Of a stretch of 64,000 nt of DNA, positions 10,062 through 20,240 are shown piece after piece. The position numbers and the translations under genes are program-made. The notes beneath the pieces were generated by a model. It was not told the origin of the DNA. It made no database searches and was given only the letters and a program-made list of their open reading frames with translations. Every line of letters begins with the position of its first letter. Position 1 is the stretch's first letter. The stretch comes from Pinus tabuliformis (taxonomy: Eukaryota > Streptophyta > Pinopsida > Pinales > Pinaceae), in the NCBI GenBank assembly GCA_031772625.1, contig CM062819.1:821105503-821169502 (forward strand), read 5' to 3'.

Positions 10062-12466
10062 TTTTCTCTTTCCTAGATGGGTTTAGCGGGTACAACCAGA
10101 TCCAAATCAGCCCGAAAGACCAAGATAAGACCACCTTCACTTGTCCTTGGGGTACCTTTGCTTACCGAGTTCTTCCCTTTGGACTATGCAATGCTCCTGC
10201 CACCTTCCAGAGAGCCGTCTTGAGCATCTTTTCTGAGCTGGTCCATGATTCGGTGGAAATCTATATGGATGACTTCACTCCTTATGGGTCCAACTTCCAG
10301 GAAGCATTGTCCAATCTGGGAAAAGTCCTCACCAAGTGCATTGAGATGAACCTGTCCCTTAGTCCTGAAAAGTGTGAATTCTTGATGACTGAAGGGACCG
10401 TGCTAGGCCATACCATTTCTTGCCAAGGGTTACAGGTGGATCCTAACAAAATTGCTCTCATCAAGAAGGTTCCACCTTCTCAGAAGGTAAGAGATGTTCG
10501 AAGTTTCTTAGGATTAGCGGGATATTATAGGAGATTCATTAAAGACTTCAGCAAGCTAGCCTCGCCATTGTTTAGCCTCTTGGCAAAAGATGTTGAGTTT
10601 AAATGGACTAACGATTGTCAGAAGGTTCTGAATGAATTAAAGGACAAGTTGGTGTCTGCCCCAATCTTGAGAGGTCCAAACTGGGCCCTACCTTTCCACA
10701 TCCACACTGATGCCTCGAACAAAGCCATAGGGGCAGCCTTAGGACAAGTTGAACAAAAACTTCCATATGCCATCTACTTTGTCAGCAAAAACTTATCCAA
10801 GGCAGAACTGAATTACACTGTAACTGAGAAAGAATTCTTGGCCGTGGTCCATGCACTGAACAAGTTCCGACATTATATCACTGGCTATCAAACATTTGTA
10901 CATACTGATCATGTTGCAATTAGATATTTAATGAATAAACCAGATGTGAATTCTCGTATTATTAGATGGTTACTTTTGTTGCAGCAGTTTGATTTAACTA
11001 TCGTTGACAAACCAGGTAAAGAAAATGTTGTTGCTGACTTTTTGTCTAGATTGGATTTACCTGCAGATGAGGATGGAACAATGGATGACCAGATGCCCGA
11101 TGAACATCTATTTGCTATTTCAGTACTCTCTCCATGGTTTGCTGATATAGCAAACTACCTTGTTTTAGCACAGTTCCCTCCGCACTTATCCTCAAGAGAA
11201 AAGAGCAGAATCGTCAGAAAGAGTGCCTCATTCACTTGGATCGGGGGCAACCTGTTCAAGCTTGGCTCTGATCAGATCTTAAGGCGTTGTGTAAGGGAGG
11301 AGGAAGTCTTTGATATCCTCCTCACCTGTCATGACGGGCCTTGTGGAGGACATTTTGCAGCAAAGAGGATTGCCTTCAAAATCCTGCAGGCAGGCTACTA
11401 TTGGCCCACGCTTCATCAAGATGTTAGAAGGTATATCAGCCAGTGTGACCGGTGCCAAAGGATGGGGAAACCGACTCCAAGGGATGAAATGACTCTCCAA
11501 CCTCAAGTGACTCTTGAGCCATTTGAGAAGTGGGGTATGAATTTTGTGGGTCCAATCAATCCTCCTTTGAGGCAGAGGTCTTACATCATTGTGTGCACAG
11601 ACTACCTAACAAAGTGGGCAGAAACCAAGGCAATCAAAGCAGCGACAGAAGAAAAGGTGGCCGAGTTCTTAAGAGAAAACATCTTCTACAAATTTGGCTA
11701 CCCAAGAGAGCTAGTCACCGATCAAGGAAGCTAGTTCACCTCCAACTTAATTGAAGACCTGCTAGCTCATCACAAAATCAAGCATAGGACTTCCACCCCC
11801 TATCATCCTCAAGCAAATGGGAAGGTGGAAGTCACCAATAGAGCATTGGAAGGGATCTTGACTAAGGTGGTGAGCAGAAGTAGAAAAGATTGGGCAGATC
11901 GCCTGGTTGAGGCCACATGGGCTTACAACACCACTTGGAAGACCACAACCGACTTCACACCTTATGAGCTGGTCTATGGGAAGAAAGCTTTGTTGTCAAT
12001 TGAGTTTGAATACAACACCTTGAGGATGGTAGCTCAGCTGGACCTGGATCTCAGCCATGCCCAACAAGAAAGGCTATTGCAGCTGAATGGATTGGACGAG
12101 CACCGAATGCAGGCCCTTCTTCACTCAGAAGTGGTTCAACTTCAGAGGAAGGTGTGGCATGACCAACACCTCAATGACAAGCAATTTCAGCCGGGAGATT
12201 GGGCACTGTTGTATGATTCCAGGCATAAAGATTTCAAGGGGAAGCTGAGAACCAGATGGCTGGGACCATATGCAGTGGAAAAATGTAATGACAATGGATC
12301 TGTTCTTATTCGGACCATTGATGAGGAGGCCATCCCTATGCTTGTCAATGGGCATCGGTTGAAGATCTACAGAAAGCCTCTATCAAGGCAAGAATTCATC
12401 AAAACTGTGGAAAAATCAGTGCTGGTCATCGAGAAGGGTTCTGCCTCTGTTTTGGGCATACCTTGA
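10062..12466 (+). pseudogene. pol: Pol part 2: reverse transcriptase, RNase H and integrase, Athila-like
   Basis: The reading frame resumes after the nested element with FSFLDGFSGYNQ and the YMDD box near 10262. RNase H has TDAS (about 10707), TEKE (about 10826), TDH (about 10905) and VADFLSRL (about 11034), the four acidic positions. There is no second RNase H before integrase, which fits Athila better than Tat. The integrase finger is at about 11330-11460 (CHDGPCGGHF then CDRCQ). The first catalytic aspartate is replaced: codon 11540-11542 is AAT (Asn) in WGMNFVGP. The second Asp (11720-11722) and the Glu (11828-11830, KVEVTNR) remain. An in-frame TAG at 11732-11734 breaks the frame between them. 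The frame ends in TGA at 12464-12466. Not functional as it stands. Confidence 0.9.
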
Positions 12467-14388
12467 AGATCTTAAAAAAAAAAAAAGATCCTTGGGTGAA
12501 AACCTTTCTGAGGCTCCCAAGGCAGATGGTAGGGTTGAAAACTTCATTGAGGCGTCCCTACTATCTTTCTGAAAATGGTTGAAAAAAGACCCTTGAGTGA
12601 AAACCTCTTTGAGGCGCTCAAGGCAGATGGTAAGGGTGAAAACCTCATGGAGGCGCCCCTGCTGTCTTTCAAAAAAACAAAAAAAACAGGGACAACAAGT
12701 TCACAATGTGGCAATGCATGCAGGTTGCAGGTATTCTATGAAGGAAAAGAGGTCCCTCAACTCAAAGACAAGGGTCCTTACTATGCTACCAGGTGACCTC
12801 ACCAGCACCCCCTCCGGAAACACTCATCTTCTCCAAGGTCTGGGCACGATTTGATCACAGTTTAGTCTTCTATAGGAAGCTACAGGTATTTCTACAGGAA
12901 GTTCTGTATTTCTACAGGAAACTTCCTGTAGAAGTTTTGGATGGCCCAGAACTAATTGTGTGGGGAGATCTAATGCCCGAGGTCCAACACGGAGGCATGC
13001 AAGTTAATATTTTCTCCATCACGCACTGCTGTCACCACCTTCTACCACCCCAGTTGCCATGCAATAAAAATACCTGCACAGTCAAAACAGAACATTGAAT
13101 TATCAGAGGAAGCGCTTCTCAAATGGGAAAAAAGATGCAAAGATACCATGCAATACTTATCAAAGCCATCCGAGAGCCCTGCGATCATGGCTGTGATGCC
13201 ACCGTCTCCAATGTCTCAGCATGCACCCGAGGAAGAAAAACTGCTACAGGACATCCTACAGGAATCCCGTAGCAGTTCATCCAGCTAGAGTGTACACCAT
13301 CAAAGCGCCTGCAACACATAGAACAGGCACATGCAGCCGAGTCACAAGCTTCGTCATTAGCGGCAGTCTGCAAGGAAGGACCCCCCGGCCTGTGCAAATA
13401 GCAGCAGCAAGCAAATCCAATCACCCTCGTCCCGAAACCTGGAAACAACGTCGCGGCCGCACAGGTAAGTGCCTCGCCCTTTCTTTCGTCAAATTACATG
13501 AATACTACTCTATAATGTTTGCAAGTATGGAAATGAACGGGTTGAGCAGTCGAATGGCCATTCACTGGCCACGACGACCAGTCAGATGGTCTAATCGGAT
13601 TTGGAAAGTGGTGGTCGTGGTAAGCAAAACGGGTAATAGACACGTGAGGAATGTCCAGTCGGGGAGAAGCAGCGATTTAACGGAAATGGCGGCGGCAGAG
13701 CTGCAGGGGATGATGCGGCAGTCAGGGAGACTTGCAGTGAAATGAGTAGGTGACGTCGTCCAACGGTCAAGCAGGGACAGCTCACCCCGGCGCCACGAAT
13801 TCCGCAGGGATTCAAATCCACCGGCTAGATCGCCACTCCACTCATTTATCATCGGTCGTTTTGAAGTCGAGTGAGCGTCCGAATTTCTCTGAAGCTCGTT
13901 ACTCCAAGTCTTCGGCTTGGTCGAACGTCTGGTAGCGGCACAAAAGGCGCAGAACCACTACCGTGCTCTCCAGAACCCGTGCGCTACTTCTACAGGAAAG
14001 CTACGCTACAGGAAGCTCACTGCCACGAGGAAAATTGGTCCCTTCACGTCAAAGGTGGTGAATTGGAAAAGGTAAGCCTGAACCTGTTCCTCCCATGCAA
14101 TTGGTTTAAAGGGTGGCGAAGTCGACGTCTTCAAAAATGTAAAACTACAGTCTGAGCATAAAATTGCAAGCGTCGTCTTCCTTTTGCATGAATTGTCGTC
14201 GAAGTTTATGTGGGGTTTTATACAGGATGTGATTTATAATTGAGCCCCTATCAAGGCTCATCTGTAGATAATCTTCACGAATTGTGTGCGTGACAGAGGC
14301 GTAGTTCTACGCTCTGTCCCAAAGAAATCTGAAAGGCCATCTTTTGATACGCACCCGCCACCTCCGGCCAACATAGCAGGTTTTCACC
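12467..14388 (+). other. pol-to-extra-ORF spacer of Athila-like element
   Basis: About 1.9 kb without a credible gene. An imperfect tandem pair of about 80 bp (12487-12569 and 12598-12670, offset 111) repeats the pattern GTGAAAACCTCTTTGAGGCG. From 12870 to 14015 the word CTACAGGA or its complement occurs at least seven times. An inverted pair lies at 12910-12920 and 12923-12933 and another at 13239-13247 and 13269-13277. Strong donor-like sites CAGGTAAGT (GT at 13465) and AAGGTAAGC (GT at 14072) occur, with a possible acceptor ATAGCAG ending at 14379, nine bases before the next ATG. Confidence 0.6.
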
Positions 14389-17255
14389 ATGCCGGGTGGA
14401 TTCATCAGAAAGGAACCGACAGACTCAAAGAAACTAAGGGAGAACCCTGAGGTGGTGGAACTGTTCACTCGTGCGCGATGGATGTCGTTCTGCGACAAAC
14501 TTCAAGGTTATGATGATGAGGTGGCAGAGGAGTTCTTGCGAGCTCTGAAGCCAAAATCAAAAACGCTGGCCACCGTCAATTTCAGGGGTTTGAGTCTCAG
14601 ACTCACCCCACAGTTCATCAGCAGAGTCACTGAGCTCCCAATGGGGGTACCATGGGACAAGGAGGAGAGGAAATTAGGCCAAAAGGCTAAAAAGGAGTTC
14701 TTCCCACCAGAGGAGCAATTCTCAGAAGATAAGAACGGGGTTCACAGAACTAGCTTACAACCACTTTGGAGTGAGGTCAGCCTCCAAATTATGAAATACA
14801 TCACCTGCGAAGGACGGTTCAGCATTGTCTATGGGTACCATTTCCGACTACTCATAGAATTGAGGCATCAGATGGACCTACCTGCAGAAAGCAAACTAAG
14901 TATTCCCTACTTCCTCCTGCAGTCTATGACTGAATGTGCCACCAAATTACGAGAGGGCACGCCAGACTAGGTAGCTCATCATGGGCTCATTAAGCTCCTC
15001 GTGGAGGATGCACTCCACACATACAAAGTCCCTCTCTCGTGGGAAGCCTTCCAGAATTTGACTAAGGATGGCGATATCAAGATGTTGACCGAGGAGCTCA
15101 CTACCTCCAGCAGTGAGGAGAAGGAGCCAGTACACATAGAGAAGAAAGGGAAAAACCAAGAACCCACGGCTAAAGCACCGAAGAAAGAGCAAAAAGGGAA
15201 ACAAGAGAAAAAGGTTGCCGAAGAGAAGGATGACCAATCCACATTGACACCCAGGGAGAAAAGGTTACAAAGTAGGGTGGACAGGACTGAGCAAGTCCAC
15301 GTCAGTAAAGGCACCTCGACAGCAGCCTCAACCAAGTCAAAAAGCAAAGCACCCGCAGTCAAACAAGCTAAAACGGTGCCACCTGTTTCTACAGGAAAAC
15401 CAAAAACGGCTTCTACAGGAAGCCAGAAATCAGCTGATACAGGGCCTTCTACAGGAAGCCCTGAGAAAGGAAAACCAAAGGAAAAGAGAGCCGAAATTCT
15501 TGCAAGGGAGGCAGCAGCCATGCTGGCCACCCTTAGTACACCTCCTAAGACGAAGGAAAAGCGAAAGAGGGAGATCCCTCTGTATTTTAAAGCCCGGAGA
15601 AGCGTGAGAATCAAAACAGGTAGGCCACAACCTCCATCCAGCAGCCCAATTACTATAGAGGATGCCCCTACTTCGCCCAGGGAGAGGTCCCCCTCAAAAA
15701 TATCAGTCACTTATGAGCGGGGGAGCCCAAAGACAACCACTTGGAAAGAGAGAATGGACAGGTTGGCTTCACAAGGCCGGCTACAGGATGCTGAGGCCGC
15801 TCTACAGGAAACCTTAGCCCGGCTTAAGGAGACAGAGAGGATGGAGGGAGAGGCACCCTCATCACCACCGAGGGAAGACGAAGTAGAGCCACCAAGAGAA
15901 GAAGAGAAAGAGCATATTCCGGAGCCTAGTCCCCAGCCAAGTCTGAGCTCATATTATAACTTCTTAGAAGCTGGAAAAATTATACCACAGAAATTCACTG
16001 TGCCACTTTTCTTCGCGTTGGAGGAAGAAAGAGTGAGAACTCACACGTGGATGAAAATAGCTAAATCAAAAGGAGTGGCTGATATAGGCCCCTTGGAGGA
16101 ACAACTCAAGGAGGCACGAAAAGAATTAGCTATGGCCAAACACGTGGCAAACTGCCAGCGGGTGTTCCTACAGGAAGAGAACGAGAAACTTAGACTGCAG
16201 CTACAGGAGCTGAAGAAGGAAAAGGGCACATCCTCAGGGGACACTACAGCAGAACGTCAAGGTAGAGAAGAACTGCAAGTTGGTCTTGGGGAGCCAACCT
16301 CACATCTATAGGAAGGGGAACTGCAAGCACAAATCGAGATACAAGCTCTCAAATAGCAGTTGCAGCAAAAAGAGGCACAACTGGCTTGCATGGCCAATTG
16401 GACCATGGATGCTCTACAATGCAGACAACCGGCCAAATCCTATGGCCTGTACCTACGAGACCAGTGGCTGCAATTTCAAATCAACGCATTAGCGCAGAGG
16501 GGTATCTCCCAACTCCAAGAACCGCAGCAGTTCACAGCGTTATGTAATAGCAGCTCATCAGAGGATAAGGCCAAACTCTCGGAGTTCTATCTCCATAATT
16601 TGGCCCTTCCTAACATGACTACATGGGATCCCAACACAGTTGTAGGGGATATGAAATTGATGGCATTTGCCTCGTGGTTGAACCATGAAGAAAAGAGGGC
16701 AGCAGAAGTCAAGGAGGTCATGGACCGAGAATTACATGAGCCACTGCTGATCAGAGCAGAGCCAGGGGATCCCACTGCATTGATATCGGCCCACCAACAC
16801 TTAGCCACCAACCCTCAAACTTTATTGAAATACATGGATCAACAGGCACAGGCGATAGCACATTTCGAGGATATGGAGCGACTATTAGGGGACAACTGTG
16901 TTCATGCTTGCACCCACCGATGGAACTCATTGTCCCACAGCCTTAAATCAGAGAATACCATACTCCAACTCGAATGAGGGAAGCTCTAGCACGGGTGCCC
17001 CTCTACAAAAAGTCCATACAGAACCTTCAAGCTAGCTGGATTGGCCTCAAGCTAAGCCCACCTCTGCTGTTAGGATTGATGGAAGGCAGCACATAAAAAG
17101 AAGAGAAAAAGCAGTGGGAAGAGGTGGAAAGGAAGGCTGGGTTCCATGCCAGTGAGGAGGAGACCACTTCAGAGGCCTGGGATGTGAGGGTGGCAGTGAA
17201 AGCAATGAAGGACGAGGAGCTGGATTAGTTGCTCAAGGATGAGCAATCATTTTAG
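14389..17255 (+). pseudogene. extra (env-position) ORF of Athila-like element, decayed
   Basis: A frame of about 950 codons downstream of pol, in the position of the Athila env-like gene. The N-terminal ~190 residues form a globular-looking domain with LATVNFRGLSLRLTPQFISRV, which I think resembles the plant transposon-protein domain found in Athila extra ORFs; a profile search is needed. Next is a lysine/serine/threonine/proline-rich stretch (about 15100-15900). A charged coiled-coil region follows (about 16090-16230), then a glutamine-rich helical region to 16977. I see no signal peptide and no membrane segment, so the protein does not look like an envelope protein. The frame is broken by TAG at 14968, 16309 and 16354. 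A frame change occurs at about 16973, after which a coding-like +1 frame runs to a TAG at 17253 with internal TAA (17094) and TAG (17226). The start is the ATG just after a possible splice acceptor. Confidence 0.65.
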
Positions 17256-17263
17256 CTGGGGGG
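17256..17263 (+). other. polypurine tract of Athila-like element
   Basis: GCTGGGGGG runs directly into the LTR start TGATGATGAG at 17264. It is short but correctly placed. Confidence 0.65.
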
Positions 17264-19350
17264 TGATGATGAGCCCCAAATTTGGTAACATTTTGGGCTC
17301 ATTTGGCCTAACTACCCTTGCTCAACCCTTCATTTTTCATAACTTATGCATCATTTTTTAGTATATTTATGTCATTTGTACGAATAAGGGCAGTCACTAT
17401 TCCTAGGTGGCTAACACGTGCTTATTTCAGGTTTTTTGACATTTAATGGAGCAAAACCACGCAGATGAGGGCTAGGAGACAACCAAGATGGGGTTGAGGA
17501 TTCGTAGGAGGGTTGTCCACAGCATTAAATGGCCTTCCTCGGGATTTTCACCCCCAACTCCGAGCTCTGACAGCCACCACAACCGGATCTAGAAGGCAGC
17601 CAAACGGATTTTGAGGAAGCAACAGTTCACTCCTAGTTTGGTCAGCCAAGTCCCACTGATTTAGGAGGCCAGCTTGGGGCCCCGAGATGTATAAATGATA
17701 GGGCTTTAGCCTTCGAAAAGGACTTTTGAAACCTTGTTGCACATTCTGGACTACGAGCTGCTAGCTCTGTTTTGCTCTTTTGTAGCCATTATTGGCATGT
17801 TATTTGACTTATGATTATTATCTTTTAATGGAAAGCAGGCAGATTTGAGTTCAGTTTTGAGTTCTTAAAGGAGCCATAGCTCTTGGGGTTGGGCCCAACC
17901 TGAGAGCCTAAGGCCTCCTTCCTTTGTATTGTTATCTTTCTTTCAACATTATGTTTTTTTTCCCTTACATGCATTCAGAACACAGTTTGATGAGTTAGAT
18001 TTCATGGTGTGGTTAAGTAGGTCATTTTCATAAGACAAAATTGCCCTAGCTGTTTAGAATAAATTGAAGAGATTAGAGTTGATAAAGGTTCCAGAAAAGG
18101 GTTGCTTGCACACTCATTTTCACCTCTTTCTAGGGGCTGGAATTGCAGACAGTGCTGCCCACCAAAACCATTGGTTTACACGTTCATGCAACCTTTGATG
18201 CAATATTGTTATTTGTAGAAGTGTCCATGCGTTCAGATCTCTTGGAATGTTTCTTTGTTTCAGTACCATGCATGATTCTCCTTAGAAATAACGTTGCTGT
18301 TCATTGGTTTTATTAAACAGTTAGAATAGGTTAATAATATTTCGGTTATGTGCACGACGTGGATGATTTGTTTCGTTTACGCTGTGCAGCGCTACTCCCT
18401 CACTCCCTTGTCCTTCTAAGCCGTGCCCAGGCTAACTACTCATCTCCCAATTAGACCCCTTGTCTCTCAACTATTCTATTACCCTCGTTATTCTACCTTC
18501 TTCGACCTTCCATTCCCTCTGCCCTCTTTAAGACAACCTAGCTTTGCACACCCCCTCTTCATCTCATCTCTCTGTCACTAAGGCATTACAAACCCCTCTC
18601 CTACCTCCCTATCCATCCATGCAGCCTCTTCCACTCACCCACCACCTAAAATCCGATTATAGAACATCCTGTAGGAATTACTGAACTTCCTGTAGAAATT
18701 CTGAACATCCTGTAGAACCCCTGCAGACTTCCTGTAGAAGCTCATAAACACGGTTGCTTGGCATCCAAACTTTGTGAAACTCTCTGAAAGGATGTTAGGG
18801 ACTCCTTAGACCCTCTCTGAGCCTTCCTGACCTCTTCCAAGCATTTCCCCCCTTGATCTACCCCTGCACAGTAAAGATGCAGTCAGAAGCACATGCATAA
18901 TAATTCCAACAACTTGAACAAAAATACAAAAATATGTTCTCTTCATATCAAAGTAGTCTAGACACATGCATCTCACCTTCCTAGAAGTAATGGCATCTCT
19001 TTCAGTAGTTTTCATTCCCACCTTTGCATCAGTAGGACTAGCTGGTAGAATTAGGGTTTGCTAGGGTTTGCGTTTCTTGTTGGCTTTCAGTTCCTTTTTG
19101 CAAATAGATTAGCTTCCTTTGAGTTAGCTTTCGTCCATCAGTTAAAAAGCTTCTTCTGAGAGCTCATAGAAGTTGGCTTGAGCCCCTAGCGGACTTGTGC
19201 CAGCTGACCAAGTGACAGCTGCGACAAGAGCTAGTACTTGTGCATACAGCACCGTCGCTTCCAAGTTTGTTACGAACTACCGGGTTGATAAAATTAGAGA
19301 AGGAAGCTCCAAGAGTTGTAGCATTATTTCTACAATACTGGAGCCCACCA
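17264..19350 (+). repeat. 3' LTR of Athila-like element
   Basis: About 2087 bp from TGATGATGAG to CCCACCA. Only its last 843 bp can be compared with the 5' copy (1-835). The start is inferred from the TG after a G-tract. A TATAAAT box at 17690-17696 is a plausible promoter element, putting U3 at roughly the first 450 bp. The outer flank is CTATT; the matching target duplication would be left of the window. Confidence 0.9.
17690..17696 (+). promoter_or_regulatory. possible LTR TATA box
   Basis: TATAAAT, about 430 bp into the 3' LTR in a moderately GC-rich context. The only support is sequence and position within U3. Confidence 0.4.
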
Positions 19351-19355
19351 CTATT

Positions 19356-19560
19356 ACACCCATGTTTTCTTCCACTTTTTCATCCATATTTGCATCTTAT
19401 TTTGTGTCCAAGTTTACATCAACTATTGCATCTACTTTTTCATCCACTTTTGTGTCAATTTTTTTGTCTTGTTTTGCATCTACTTATGTTGTGTCCACTC
19501 TTCATCCAATTTTACGTCTATTGTTGCCCCCATTTTTTTTAAATTTTTTTTTGCATTGAT
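19356..19560 (-). repeat. 24-bp-period array, left copy (inverted)
   Basis: Degenerate repeats of the form TTTGCATC-n-TTTTCATCCA with 24-bp period (two 12-bp half units). This is the reverse complement of the array at 27290-28550. It abuts the Athila-like 3' LTR, so that element seems to have inserted into this array. Confidence 0.7.
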
Positions 19561-20240
19561 GATATTTCTTATGACATTAACAATTATGAACAACTAATTA
19601 CAATGTCAATAATTATGACGATGATGATAATGACATGAATTGTGATTATTATGATAATCAAAATGATGATAAATATGATGGGGGTTATAATGACAATGAT
19701 GATGGCGATGCTAATGACCTTCTCAATCTTCCCAATTTTTAAATGTTGTCATGGTCATCATCATAATCATAATCATTATCTTTAGAGTCATCTTCCAAGT
19801 CATCATCATTTGATCATCATTATCATTATTTTCATCTTGGTCATAATCAACAACAATAATGGCATGAATGATGATTATGATGTTCATGACGAAGTTGACA
19901 ACAATGATGATAGAAATTACATTAATTATGATGATGGGGATGATGAAAATTATAATGACGATGATAATGATAGTGATGATGATGATCATCGATCATCTCT
20001 AAAAAATAAAGTTGTCATTTCTCTTGCATATATCATGTGTCCTAACAACCCTTTTTGAGCACTCGTAATATTTTTTGGGTTGATGATATTTCTTACGACA
20101 CCTATAATTATGAAAAATTGACGAAAATGTCCATAATCATGATGATGATGATGATGATGATGATAACGACATGAATGGTGATTATGACGATAATGCAATG
20201 ATGAGATTGATGGTGGTGATGATGATTATAATGAAGATGA
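19561..20240. repeat. GAT/ATG-rich low-complexity region with internal duplication
   Basis: Long runs of GATGAT and imperfect variants on both strands. A stretch beginning TTGATGATATTTCTTA at about 19556 recurs at about 20079 (TTGATGATATTTCTTA, then ATAATTATGA), about 520 bp apart. The reading frames through it are poly-Asp or poly-Ile type products of the repeat and are not called genes. Confidence 0.7.

Larger units (their letters stand above)
1..19350 (+). mobile_element. Athila-like Ty3/gypsy retrotransposon (5' end outside window)
   Basis: Partial 5' LTR, tRNA-Asp-like primer site, gag, protease, reverse transcriptase, RNase H, integrase, extra ORF, purine tract and complete 3' LTR, in Athila order. 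The segment from RNase H to integrase (PDEHLF, WFADIANYLV, RRCVREEEV) is characteristic of Athila. LTR divergence is about 1.3 percent. It is disrupted by the nested chromovirus and several point lesions. Confidence 0.93.

Noticed and set aside
19723..20198. Poly-Asp, poly-Ile and poly-His open frames
   Set aside because: They are translations of GAT/ATC repeats on both strands and have no conserved protein content.
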